DNA from: Pisolithus tinctorius
Lineage: Eukaryota; Basidiomycota; Agaricomycetes; Boletales; Pisolithaceae
Direction: 5' to 3'
Assembly (NCBI GenBank): GCA_024663395.1
Contig: JANFAH010000066.1
Coordinates: forward strand, 186,001 to 250,000
DNA length: 64,000 bases
Position 1 is the first letter of the stretch, and each line of letters begins with the position of its first letter. Position numbers and translations under genes: made by a program. Under the pieces are notes generated by a model. The model saw only the letters and a program-made list of their open reading frames with translations. It was not told the DNA's origin and did not search any database. Of the stretch, positions 11,698 through 22,969 are shown one piece after another.

Positions 11698-12561
11698 ATG
11701 TCTCCTAGACCAGCCTCCACTGCCTACGCAAGCGGCGCCGCTCCTACCCAGGATGCCTATGCCCCATTATCATCATCTTCCGACAAGTTAAGATCCGAGG
11801 ACTCCCCTTTGTCACCGAGCGCATCTTCTCGCACGGCTTGGGTTGACCCGGCTTCGTTGTCCAACTATGGTGATGTTTCGAAGATCAGTGGCAATGTTAC
11901 GCCACACATGAAACAGCTCATCTTGAATACGTTTATGGCTTACGGAGCTGGCGACGAAAGTTGCTTTGGACACGCTGTTGCCAAATCTGTGAAATTTATC
12001 GACATGAGCATTTCCAAATGTAAAGAAAAGCATGGGAGAATGAATGCAACCACAGTGGCGGAGGTGGATGTAACCAAGGGCATGCTGAACGGCGCTGGGA
12101 TGCTACATGGCGGATGCGTCGCGTTCTTGATTGACAAGTAAGGTCCAAGCCTATTTTCGTTCTTGACTACCAACGCCGCTTTTCTTTTTTAGTTGCTGCA
12201 GCACCCCATTGGTTGCTTTGGGGCTTGTGCAAAATGTCAACGGTGTTGGCGTCACGCAGGCCATGAACATCCTTTTCCACTCTCCAGCGCCTGGGTAAGT
12301 CTACGTCACGACACGAGCTGAAGGTCCGAAGGTTTTGATGGAACAATTACAGTGGTTCCTGTCTTCGGATAATCAGCACATCAGTAGCAATGGGGGGTCG
12401 CATCATGAGCGCCAGATGTGAGGTATGTTTTATCTCTACTTGATTACCGTCACTCTGACGCGGATGACACATTATCTGATCAGATCATTGAGAAACAGAC
12501 GGGAAGAATCGTCGCGTCAGCATATCTCAACAAAATGCAGCCTTCGATGGCGAAGTTATGA
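11698..12561 (+). CDS. Hotdog-fold acyl-CoA thioesterase, THEM2/PaaI type (4 exons)
   Basis: Hydrolyses acyl-CoA or aryl-CoA thioesters to free acid and CoA. Exons read 11698-12137, 12193-12294, 12353-12422 and 12484-12561, giving 229 codons plus stop. The first ~75 residues are Ser/Pro/Ala-rich and probably disordered. The hotdog domain follows, with VTKGMLNGAGMLHGGCVAFL running into an IDNCC segment across the first intron. The HGG motif and the acidic residue on the central helix are the usual catalytic positions. The last exons give VAMGGRIMSARCE and GRIVASAYLNKMQPS, the closing strand. The upstream in-frame Met at 11620 would add 26 hydrophobic residues. I chose 11698, whose context (CCAATATGTC) fits better. 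The substrate is not predictable. Confidence 0.85.
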
Positions 12562-13716
12562 TCTAGGTCCCCGACCTCTAGTTTCTATCGTATCGTTTCT
12601 TTTTGGTTTTCTGGAAGTGTATACGCGTTTGGGATTCTTAGGGTGCAATTGCCTGCACCGACAATTCACTGTACATTACTAGCATGTTTCCCCGCACATC
12701 TTCACATATCATACTGTAATGTCACGAGAGTATTTATACTTACCATTCTCCCGGATTGACCCCAACTTTTTCCAATACTTCGGTGGGAAGGCTGCTTATC
12801 GACAGACGCTGCTGTATTCCAGGAAGCGGGAGAACAAGTCCCGGTCTGTTACGCTGGAACTCAATCTTGTACCGCTGTTCCGATCAGACGAGCGGCTCAT
12901 GATCACCGTACTCCGCCGGCGGCCTTATTTCTTGCAACATTCCCACTGCAGTAGGCGGCCCTTTCGCCACTCACAGGGTCAACAGTAGTAGGCGGTAGCA
13001 ATATCATTGTATTCTGAAATTCCTTTTTTTAATACCCTGCATGTGCGCACAGGGCTGATATACAAACGTCGACTCTGTCAGCGGACCCGCAGTCTCCACT
13101 GTGCGACAGAGAGAATCATTCGATTTGACGCGTTCCCTCTCAAGTTACAGTTCTATTCAATGAAGTTGCAGTGGAAAGGCCACTCAGGAGTGCATACCCT
13201 CCCGCGACGTAGATGCCGCATAGTTTATCCTCTTCATTAATGTTTGTGGATCTTGGACACGTGAGGTAACTATAGTCATATCAGCGGTCCCACAGTTCCA
13301 GGACGGTGGGTCTCAGGTTACGACGTCAATTTGAGTATCAATTAGTCTTGGATACACATGCATTCAGTGCCGGAAATCGGGCTTCACTTGGCGGATATTT
13401 CAATGCGTAAATCAGCTCGTTTTTCAGTAGAGAAATATTAAGGCGTCGGAGGCATTTAGGCCTTCCGAGATGGTATGTTTTGATCAAGAACCACAGCTAA
13501 CACTGCGAAGCTGGGCTACATCAGGAAAAATTCACTTGAGAATGTAGTGCTATATAGGTTATGTTGCATGAATAGCTGTATTGACAAGTCCCCATTATGT
13601 AGTCAATATAGTCATTATACAATGTTACATAGCATACCATAGCTTGAATAGTACAAGGGTGTTACTGTGTAACATCATGCTATGTGTGCTTGCAAGGCTA
13701 TCTAGTAGAACATACC
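12562..13716. other. Intergenic region left of element 1
   Basis: No gene supported. 13500-13700 is AT-rich with short palindromic stretches. A frame at 12719-12988 shows no recognisable content. Confidence 0.45.
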
Positions 13717-13723
13717 ATCTATC
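13717..13723. repeat. Candidate target-site duplication, left of element 1 (ATCTATC)
   Basis: ATCTATC here and at 31217-31223 in the same orientation, each directly next to an end of the inverted repeat. KDZ/Zisupton elements are known to make about 8-bp duplications. One flanking base differs, so 7 bp match exactly. Confidence 0.6.
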
Positions 13724-13800
13724 CACATGATTCAGTCACTTGTAGTCCTAAAAGTGGGTCATCCGACATGTACATTTCATCCTGAAACTGGGACTAACCG
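13724..13800 (+). repeat. Element 1 left terminal inverted repeat
   Basis: Pairs with 31138-31216 in inverted orientation. Matches run from TTCAGTCAC through GTCATCCGACATG to GGACTAACCG with a handful of mismatches; the outermost 7 bases are less alike. Confidence 0.75.
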
Positions 13801-13879
13801 ACATCGGCCGGTGGTCCCTAGGGTTGGGTAGGCCAGACTGTGAAGGTGGGGTCGGCCTATGTCACAGGATGATGGATCA

Positions 13880-15545
13880 ACTTCCCTGGAAGTGGGGTCA
13901 GCTGACATGACTATAGGATGGATTGATGACCTGGAAGTGAGGTCGGCTGATGCAGCTATGGGATGAATTAGTGTCCTGGAAGTGGGGTCGGCCGACACAG
14001 CTATGGGATGAATTAGTGTCCTAGAAGTGGGGTCGGCCGACACAGCTATGAGATAGATTAGTGTCCTAGAAGTGGGGTCGGCCGACACAGCTATGAAATA
14101 GATTAGTGTCCTAGAAGTGGGGTCGGCCGATGCAGCTATGGGATAGGTTAGTGTCCTGGAAGTGGGGTCGGCCGACACAGCTATGGGATGAATTAGTGCC
14201 CTAGAAGTGGGGTCGGCCGACACAGCTATGAGATAGATTGGTGTCCTAGAAGTGAGGCCAGCCGACACAGCTATGAGATAGATTAGTGTCCTAGAAGTGG
14301 GGTCGGCCGATGCAGCTATGGGATAGGTTAGTGTCCTGGAAGTGGGGTCAGCCGACACAGCTATGGGATGAATTAGTGCCCTAAAAGTGGGGTCGGCCGA
14401 CACAGCTATGAGATAGATTAGTGTCCTAGAAGTGGGGTTGGCCGACACAGCTATGAGATAGATTAGTGTCCTAGAAGTGGGGTCGGCCGATGCAGCTATG
14501 AGATAGATTAGTGTCCTAGAAGTGGGGTCGGCCGATGCAGCTATGGGATAGGTTAGTGTCCTGGAAGTGGGGTCGGCCGACACAGCTATGGGATGAATTA
14601 GTGCCCTAGAAGTGGGGTCGGCCGATGCAGCTATGGGATGAATTAGTGCCCTAGAAGTGGGGTCGGCCAATGCAGCTATGAGATAGATTAGTGTCCTAGA
14701 AGTGGGGTCGGCTGATGCAGCTATGGGATAGGTTAGTGTCCTAGAAGTGGGGTCAGCTGACACAGCTATGGGATGAATTAGTGCCCTAGAAGTGGGGTCG
14801 GCCGCCACAGCTATGAGATAGATTAGTGTCCTAGAAGTGGGGTCGGCCGATGCAGCTATGGGATAGGTTAGTGTCCTGGAAGTGGGGTCGGCCGACACAG
14901 CTATGGGATGAATTAGTGTCCTAGAAGTGGGGTCGGCCGATGCAGCTATGAGATAGATTAGTGTCCTAGAAGTGGGGTCGGCCGACACAGCTATGAGATA
15001 GATTAGTGTCCTAGAAGTGGGGTCAGCTGACACAGCTATTGGATAGATTAGTGTCCTAGAAGTGGGGTTGGCTGACCCAGCTATGAGATGAATTAGTGAC
15101 CTAGAAGTGGGGTCAGCCAACACAGCTATGGGATAGATTAGTGACCTGGAAGTGGGGTTGGCCAACACAGCTATGGGATGAATTAGTGACCTAGAAGTGG
15201 GGTCAGCCAACACAGCTATGGGATAGATTAGTGACCTGGAAGTGGGGTTGGCCAACACAGCTATGGGATGAATTAGTGACCTGGAAGTGGGGTCAGCCAA
15301 CACAGATGGGATAGATTAGTGACCTGGAAGTGGGGTTGGCCAACACAGCTATGGGATGAATTAGTGACCTGGAAGTGGTGTCAGCTGACACAGCTATGGG
15401 ATAGGTTAGTGACCTGGAAGTGGGGTTGGCCAAACCAGCTATGGGATAGATTAGTGACCTGGAAGTGGGGCCAGCTGACATGGCTGGGGGAAGGGATGAT
15501 GTCCTGGCAGTGGGGTCAGCTGATGTGGCTGGGGGGAATGAACCA
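13880..15545 (+). repeat. 45-bp minisatellite array, left (about 36 copies)
   Basis: Unit of 45 bp, for example CCTAGAAGTGGGGTCGGCCG followed by ACACAGCTATGAGATAGATTAGTGT. Core variants are GTCGGCCGAC, GTCAGCTGAC and GTTGGCCAAC, so the palindrome is kept when the letters change. Because 45 is a multiple of 3, long meaningless frames run through it. The reverse complement matches the right array. Confidence 0.95.
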
Positions 15546-15921
15546 TGACCTGGAGTTGTGGTTGGGCAGACACTTTGCAAGAAAGACCAATATCTTGCTA
15601 GTGGGTTAGTGGGGCTGGCCAATCTTATTACTCAGTACACTACTTCCTTGGTAGTTAGCTGGCTGAACCCAGATGGTTGTGGAAAAATCCTATATCCTAT
15701 CCTTATCCTGTGGTATTGAAGTTAACTCTACCAATCTGGCGATTGTATTGGAATTAACATTGGGCAAATTTACTCAGTTGTGTATCAGTACTTAAGGAGG
15801 AATTGTCCTGCAGGAAATTACTTTTTTTTCTGAACATTCAATGTCATATGAAATTTGAAAACACAAAGCAGCTATTTTTGATTGTAGTACATGCATATCA
15901 TATGTATCAAGGTAGGGTATT

Positions 15922-17509
15922 TTACAAAGATTCCAACAGCCAGGATGATGTTTGCCCCTTTCCCTGTGTCAGTTTGGTAGCCCCTTTGGACATGCAGATA
16001 GTATAGGTTTGGGGAGGCTGAGATGTGCCTTGTGTGTCCTTCCCACAGCCAGGATTCTTGCACTCATAGGAATAAGTCTGCCCTGAACAACCAGCTTCCC
16101 ACTTCTGAATGCTATAACACTGAGGGCACTGGGCAGGCAATTGTTGTCCCCAAGGCCTGATGAACTTGTCAGTCCAGACAAATTTCTCCACCACTACCTT
16201 CTCCTGCCACAACATCAGGATGATGTTGGAGTGCCTACCCAACATACCACAGTCATTCAGGGCATACCTGACTGCACTTTGGACATGGAAGCCTTGAACA
16301 AGGGTGGAGTCAAGGACACTCATGAGGAAGGGAATGGTGGTGACTAGTTGAAGTCTCTCAGCATCAAAAAGCAACATGGACCTTGGCTTGAAACTGATAT
16401 GGTGTCAGCCATAACCACCAACATTGAAAGAAAACCTACTGTTGCACAGCTGCCTTCAGTCCTTGGAAGCTCTGCTCCTTCCTTACAGTAGAACCACATA
16501 CAAAGAAGATGAGGTCTCCACCCTTGACAATGTTGGAGAGGGGTAACAGAAGGCCTTGCAGAAACTGCAACTGGTCAGATGGGAGTGACAGTCAAACAAT
16601 GGTGACTTACCTCAAAGACCTCTGTGGCTATTGGAACCTTATTCTCCATTCCAGAGAACAGATCCCCCCTGTCTTCATCAGTATGGGTAGTAAGGAAAAT
16701 GACTACCTTAGCAAAGGTAGTCAGACTTGAAGCTAGCTTTGATGCTGCAGTGTCATAGGCAGCTCTGGACTCCTCGGTGGCAAAGTTGAAGGACAGTTGT
16801 GAGAAGTGGTAGGTGTCTTGTCTGAAATATCCCTGCAACATGGTGTGAAGGATATGCACAGGGGCATGGCCAAGCTCTAGAGACTCAAGGTGGAGGTGGA
16901 TAATGGCAGTAGAGTTACCAGCCACTTCAGAGGTGGTGGCATGCTCAAACCCCCCAATGACCACAAGAGGGTGTTTCAGGACTGGCTTGCCTGACAAGTA
17001 GAAGCCCTGTACTTGGAGTTAGAAGTGATTGGGGTAGCAATATGCACTTACAAAATAGGGCTGAGGACTTTCAAATCTTGTCATTTTCCAATGACAGGCA
17101 ACACACCTGAAGTTCATCCAGAGTTTGAGTCAATGGAGTTAATTCATAAAAGGGAGGTTAACACACCTGAAGGTCACAGGAAGCTGGGTGACCTCTGCAA
17201 GGCAATCCTCAGGTACTACAACACACTTGTTACACACTACCCTTCTGCATCCTGCCTGATCACAAGGCCACAATGTCCCTCCATCCCTGCACATCACACA
17301 GAACTGCATAGAATGTTAGAAAGATGGATGGAATATAAAAAGAGACTTGCCAAGTTCCTCATCCTTCTCTTCTTGGCAACAGGAGCCTTCCTAGCATGGG
17401 CCTTGCTTGACTTGGCAGCATGTTTTTCCCTAGCTTTCAGACCAGCAAGAGATACCCTGGGAGCTCTACCCCCAGTGGTCTTCTTAGCTGTCTGCTTGGT
17501 CTTCACCAT
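15922..17509 (-). CDS. Histone H3-tail mimic fused to a PHD-like finger, element 1 cargo (6 exons)
   Basis: Exons read 17509-17351, 17303-17167, 17106-17052, 17006-16611, 16570-16440 and 16393-15922; phases fit and give 449 codons plus stop. Residues 1-18 (MVKTKQTAKKTTGGRAPR) copy the histone H3 tail, keeping Lys4 and Lys9, with the S10, R2, R8 and K14 positions changed conservatively. A Lys/Ala-rich stretch follows to ~52. A finger with eight Cys at 55, 58, 67, 72, 77, 80, 100 and 103 has PHD/ADD-like spacing; the last pair forms only after splicing intron 2. Then comes a ~250-residue domain I do not recognise and a C-terminal zinc ribbon (CPQC ... CKNPGC). The histone-fold core is absent, so this is not H3. 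Intron 1 uses a GC donor (GCAAGT). Likely acts in the nucleus on chromatin readers or writers; this is inference. Confidence 0.85.
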
Positions 17510-17870
17510 CTGAGTGTATTATGCCAATATTAGTGAGTGGCAGCAACATATGACACAGAAGGGAACAGTAGCATACCTTATTATCTTTACAAGACACAAA
17601 AGGTGTAGGGGACAAGCAGTAAGATAACAATAAATGCATTTAGTTTAGTACATATATCATGCAGCAGGGATAGATATCCACATATTTATGGAAAAGACAA
17701 GCCAATGTATGCAACTACACAACACTGGGCACTGGATAAGCAGACCAAAGAGGGTGATATGTAAGTATCATCTGGACACCATGAAGTAGAAGTCCAACAA
17801 CATACCTTATTGGATGAGACACAGCAAGGGAGATGCAGTGTGGCAGGAGGGAGATATGAATTGATAGCCT
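17510..17870. other. AT-rich leader/promoter of the H3-tail gene
   Basis: No gene. Lies between the H3-tail gene start and the T-tract array, so its promoter should be here or within the array. Confidence 0.4.
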
Positions 17871-17879
17871 ACTAGTGTG

Positions 17880-19080
17880 TTTTGTGAGTGGTACAGGGAC
17901 ACCAGGAACTGGGACAACATACCTTTTGTAGGATGAGACACAGCAAGGGGGTGTTCTGTGAGTGGTAGAGGGATGCCACGACCTGGGACGACATACCTTT
18001 TTTTTTTTGATAAGGCACGGCGAGGGGGTGTTCTGTGAGTTGTAGAGGGACGCCGCGAAGCTGGGACGACATACCTTTTTTTTTGGATGAGCACAGCGAG
18101 GGGGTGTTCTGTGAGTGGTAGAGGGACGCCGCGACCTGGGACGACTTACCTTTTGTTTTTTTGATAAGGCACGGCGAGGGGGTGTTCTGTGAGTTGTAGA
18201 GGGATGCCGCGAAGCTGGGACAACACACCTTTTTTTTTGGATGAGCACGGCGAAGGGGTGTTCTGTGGGTGTTTTGTGAGTTGTAGAGGGACACTGCACG
18301 AGCTGGGACGACGTACCTTTTTTTTGGATGAGGCACGGCGAGGGGGTGTTCTGTGAGTTGTAGAGGGATGCCGCGAAGCTGGGACGACATACCTTTTTTT
18401 TTTTGGATGAGCACGGCGAGGGGGTGTTCTGTGAGTGGTAGAGGGACGCCGCGACCTGGGACGACTTACCTTTTGTTTTTTGATAAGGCACGGCGAGGGG
18501 GTGTTCTGTGGGTGTTTTGTGAGTGGTAGAGGGACGCCGCGAGCTGGGACGACGTACCTTTTTTTGGATGAGGCACGGCGAGGAGGTGTTCTGTGAGTGG
18601 TAGAGGGACGCCGCGAAGCTGGGACGACATACCTTTTTTTTTGGATGAGCACGGCGAGGGGGTGTTCTGTGAGTGGTAGAGGGACGCCGCGACCTGGGAC
18701 GACTTACCTTTTGTTTTTTTGATAAGGCACGGCGAGGGGGTGTTCTGTGAGTTGTAGAGGGACGCCGCGAAGCTGGGACGACATACCTTTTTTTTTGGAT
18801 GAGCACGGCGAGGGGGTGTTCTGTGAGTGGTAGAGGGACGCCGCGACCTGGGACGACTTACCTTTTGTTTTTTTGATAAGGCATGGCGAGGGGGTGTTCT
18901 GTGAGTTGTAGAGGGACGCCGCAAAGTTGGGACGACATACCTTTTTTTTGGATAAGCACGGCAAGGGGGTGTTTTTGTGAGTGGTAGAGGGACGCCGGGA
19001 AGTAGGACGACATACCTGTTTTTTGGATGAGACCCGGCGAGAGGAGGGGGGTGTTTTGTGAGTTGTAGAGGGACGCTGCG
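17880..19080. repeat. Imperfect 75-90 bp tandem array with T-tracts (about 14 copies)
   Basis: Each unit contains GGTGTTCTGTGAGT, then GTAGAGGGACGCCGCGA, then GGGACGACATACC followed by 5-11 T and GGATGAGCACGGCGA or a close variant. Unit length varies with the T-tract and an optional insert. The array lies upstream of the H3-tail gene and degrades toward both ends. Lys/Ser/Pro-rich frames on the minus strand are products of the repeat. Confidence 0.9.
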
Positions 19081-19984
19081 AGCTACTTACCTTCTTTTTG
19101 AATGAACGGGCTTTGTGAGTAGTATGGGACACTGAACAACGCGCAATAGACTGAGAAGAATGGCAGCGTCCTGGTGTGTGATGTGAGTGTTGAAGCCATG
19201 AGAGGTTCGACAACATACCTTTTTTGTTTTTTTTTTGAAGGGAGACGTGGCACGACGTACCTATTTTGTGTTTAGAGAGGGAGAGGCGCGAGAGATCCAG
19301 AGGACGACGACGTACCAAAAATTTCGCTGAGACGCAGCGGGGCCAGAGAGTGGGATAACGCAACGACGGTCGGTGAGGGAGACACTGTGTGGCAAGAGGA
19401 GAGGAGCAAAAGACCGTGTCAATCCAGATACTCGGATGCACAGATCTCGATTTTGGACAGGTCACGTAGTGAGACCTGTGATAATCTTGGACACAACCTT
19501 AATTGTGACATGAACAACGTCACGGCTGTCATGATTATCACACGTGTCTACCCGTACTTCGGATGCGTCTCTGGAACATTACGTAGGACTATATACGGAG
19601 TGGTCCGTCGCCGCTAGGCCGATTTCCGGTTTCAATAAGTGACTACATGTATTAAATGATCCGGTAGTGCTACTACAATACATTTTCTGTGAAATCCCAA
19701 GGGTAAGCCACCACTACCGCTCAGCCAACGGCACGAGGGAGTGCTTGCTCGGCTCGACAATGCAATTACGAGAATGTCAAGCGAACATTTAGTATTTAGT
19801 ATATAGAAGCCGAATCCGGTGACAGTGGAGTCACGTGACATCGCTATTCGCGATGTATAGTACGACACGCGGTACTGACTCAGAGGAAGTTGCCGGCACT
19901 CACGGCAACTGAACACGCGCCGAGGCCGAGAACGTGACATTGACGGCGACCTCGCTAGTTGGACTGTGGCCAAACAACGGTACA

Positions 19985-20240
19985 TAAGACTCAAGTATAT
20001 AAATCCCCCCCAGTCAGTGGCATATTTTTTCCCTTACTGCGTTTCTCTGCGATGTGACGCTTCCCCTCCGTCGTCCTCCCTCTCCCTCCATCTCCCTCTC
20101 CCTTTCCCCCTCTCTCTTTCCCGTTTTCTGTGCTACGTCATCTTCGTTTTTATCTCAGCCCGTCGTCTCGGCTGTCATAAGGTAAGTGGCACCTCTGATC
20201 CCAGAATTTTCACATTACTTGATTACCGTTACTTTGCAGC
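19985..20240 (+). promoter_or_regulatory. Candidate promoter: TATA box, CT-rich tract and leader intron
   Basis: GTATATAAAT near 19996 is followed by a ~70-bp pyrimidine tract (20060-20130), then a spliceable leader: donor GTAAGTGG at 20182 and acceptor CTTTGCAG at 20239. TATA followed by a CT block and a 5' intron is the layout of strong fungal promoters. Nothing recognisable is encoded before 21534, so it may drive a long leader for the TET gene or an untranslated transcript. Confidence 0.45.
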
Positions 20241-21480
20241 ATCCTTGGCGCCTCACTATTGACTGTAGTCTGCAGCTACAGGATGTAGGGAGGGGCTACC
20301 CTTGACCTTAGATTGTGCTTGGCCAGCGCAATTTTTGGTTGTTGGGTAATATGTTGGGTCTGGGGGAATAGTCTGTGCCTACATTGTAGGCCAGCTCATG
20401 GGATCTGGGGGCTAGTCTGTACCTACATTGTAGGTCAGCTTATGACGTTTTATTTGGTCTGTACCCACCTGTGTGGGTCAGCCTATGACGTTTTTTTGTG
20501 TGGTATGTGTTGGTATATATTGGTAGTAGCTAGTTGGTCAGGCTTTGGTGTAGTGAGTATTCAACTTCTGTATAATCTATGTTGTACTGACATAAACTTT
20601 CTAGAGCTGTTTGTCTTTGACTCCTGGTGAATAAATAGTGCACCTCAGGTATGTGAACTTTGCAAAGTTGTGTTGATGCTAATGTGTTTTTAGGATCTTT
20701 GTTATCTGCTTTTGTGCGCTTTTTTGGGAACTTGGTTGAATTGAGGACGGTTTTTATTGGCCCAACTGTACTTCTGGAGGAGGGCCCCCTCTGGAATGCA
20801 GGCAAGCCTTGGTTTCTTATGAAACCATTATACCTTTGTAGTTGAAATTGTAACTGTAGTTGAATTTATGTATGGACTTGTAAATGTCACTGCTTTGATT
20901 GGATTTGAATGCTGTGTGGGAATCTATGCTTCTTTTTTTGAATGAAGCATGTGCTAACCCTAACCCTAGCATAAGACTTGGTGTATTTCTTCATGCAAGT
21001 CTGCTTCTAACCCTAACCTTAGCAAATGACTTGGTGTATTGTTTCATGTCAGTCTGCCTGGCTGGTGGATGGTGCTAGATTAGCACTGGTGTTCCATGGC
21101 TGATCTTCTTAAGCAAGGTTTCCCTTTGATGCTCAAGAGCTTGCCAATGGCATTACTAGCAACCCAACATCTTCCCTTCAAATGCTGTCTGGATGTGTTC
21201 CTAGCTGTTGGATGTTGCTAGATTGCTAGATTAGTATTGGTGTTCCATGGTTTCCCATGATGCTCAAGAGATTGCTGGACTGGATTGACTTGGAGTTCAA
21301 CTGCTGCTGAGTTTGATTGCACCATTCCAGGCCCCTGCTTACATGACTAGATGTTTCAAGAAACATGGTGTATCTAGTAGACTAAGTTGGGTTTCTGGTT
21401 TCTGGATCTTCCCCCAAGTCAAGCAAGGTCCCTTGTGGAGAATAACTTCCAACTTATGTACTGAGTGATTTTTAACTATT
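20241..21480. other. Non-coding interior of element 1 with short direct repeats
   Basis: Contains three imperfect copies of a TGTRCCTACATTGTAGGYCAGC-like unit (20375-20490) and paired segments around AGATTAGTATTGGTGTTCCA (21070-21250). No supported gene. Confidence 0.5.
20954..21022. repeat. Two interstitial telomere-like repeats (CTAACCCTAACC)
   Basis: CTAACCCTAACCCTAG at 20954-20969 and CTAACCCTAACCTTAG at 21007-21022, each followed by AAGACTTGGTGTATT or a near copy. Too short to be a telomere. Confidence 0.7.
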
Positions 21481-21492
21481 TTTCTCACGGTT

Positions 21493-21503
21493 GAAAAATT
21501 TTC
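21493..21503 (+). promoter_or_regulatory. Shared palindromic motif GAAAAATTTTC, copy 1
   Basis: 31 bp before the proposed TET/JBP start. The same motif precedes the other two plus-strand genes of the element, followed in each case by related TTTGACT or CTTGCTT sequence. Confidence 0.5.
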
Positions 21504-21533
21504 CTTTGACTTTTCAACACCCCCCACATCATC

Positions 21534-22880
21534 ATGGATGATTCCCTGCATACAATGGTGGTTGGAATGCTGAAGGCTGCCTTTGGAACAGTCCCTATGA
21601 TCTCTTCCAGCTCTATTTTCTCAAATCACCAGCTCAGGAAGCCAAGGTAAGCCATAAGCAGTGATGCTACACTTGCTATGTATTTAGTTGGATAATAGAC
21701 TTCGATCCTTGGCTGAGTTAACCCAAGTCAGGGCAACATTGCAAGGGGAATCTGGTCTAACTTCAGATGCTATTACATCTTTGGAAGTTAGGCTGGCAAT
21801 CTGCAGTCATTACACATGCCATCCTCAATCCCTGTAGGTGATTTCCACAACAATTCCAAGTGATCCAAGTCTGACCCTTAATAGATGTGATGCATTGGGA
21901 TGCAGACAGGTTTTCTGAACCATTGGTGCATGCCAAGGACAGGACCATCCATTTTGAAAACCCAAAAATTGGGTATATCAATGCTCCTGCCACAGTTCTG
22001 GATGTGCATGGCAGGGTGATAGTATGGTATCTGCCTGGTATTGTCCCAGATGCACGGATAGTGAGTGTTTTCATTCTCTGACAACCCTTCACTACAGCTT
22101 TTATATCATAGGAACTTCTCAATTCCCTTCTCCTTTCCATAAAAGACAATCTTCAGACTGAGCCCAAGAACAAGCCAAAAGACAAAAGCAAGCTTAACAA
22201 ACGATATGGCCATAAGCATCAGCCTGTTGACCAAGTCATGTATGGACATGGCAGGATTTCCATGTCTCCTGCCACATTCCAACAGGCTCATGAGGTTTGT
22301 CCAGGTGCTGTGATTTCCATGGTAGGGGCTGACAAATTTAAAGAGGTTGGTTGATACACTCTATCAAAGCACATCCCTCAAACAGAAAGCCAATAGGGAA
22401 TGGCTGCTCAAGATTTCTTATGTGGAACACTTCTGGAGCAATATAGCAAAGGTCTCATTGCCAGATATGGCCAGGGCTGGTGATCAAGCAATGTTGGCCA
22501 AGGCTGGCAGGGTGGAGAATGAGATATCCCTGGATTGGCCATCGGTCTATACCAACATTGATATTATTGTCAATCAGGAAACTCCCTCTCACCGAGATGT
22601 CACATCCACCCCAACCCTTCTGGATTCATTAGTGAGCCTGGGTTCTCACAATGCTAAATTCCTTATTCCAGATCTGGGGGCCGAACTGGCTTATTCCCCA
22701 GGCACCATGATTTTCCTATCAGGAAAAATCCTTCAACATTCTGTGCCAAAGTGGGAGAAGGGAGAAAGAATTGCATTGGTGCATTATATGAAGGACAAAG
22801 TACATGACCGACTCAAGGTCACAAGACCAGCATGGACTACCCAAAAGGACATTCTTGGGTTGGCTGTCAGATACACTTAA
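21534..22880 (+). CDS. TET/JBP-family dioxygenase, element 1
   Basis: 2-oxoglutarate/Fe(II) dioxygenase of the family that oxidises 5-methylcytosine or thymine in DNA; basidiomycete copies are commonly linked to KDZ transposons. Well-supported 3' exons are about 21886-22060, 22112-22321 and 22386-22880. The catalytic core reads TPSHRDVTS (HxD iron ligands), then LQHSVPKWEKGERIALVHYM (distal His ligand and the 2-oxoglutarate-binding Arg), all present. Upstream, NAPATVLDVHGRVIVWYLPG begins the domain. 5' exons (21534-21646 and one ending near 21836) are plausible, but I could not find a phase-perfect junction into 21886, so the N-terminus is uncertain or damaged. Only 144 bp separate its stop from the KDZ start. 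Confidence 0.8.
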
Positions 22881-22969
22881 AACACATTTTAGTGGCAATT
22901 TTTGGGTACAAATATTTTAAATACATTTGATAACCTTGTTCTGGACTTGTGTGGTGTTGTTTTGGGGAT

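Noticed and set aside
13777..15303. 508-codon open frame of 15-residue repeats (ADPTSRTLIYLIAVS-like)
   Set aside because: The 45-bp unit is divisible by 3, so frames stay open automatically. No promoter or splice support, and the palindromic DNA core is what is conserved.
13880..15545. CRISPR array
   Set aside because: Repeats are directly contiguous with no unique spacers, in a eukaryotic genome without cas genes.
17715..19465. Lys/Ser/Pro-rich minus-strand frames up to 363 codons
   Set aside because: They are the translated T-tract tandem array; A-runs give Lys and the frame changes with T-tract length.
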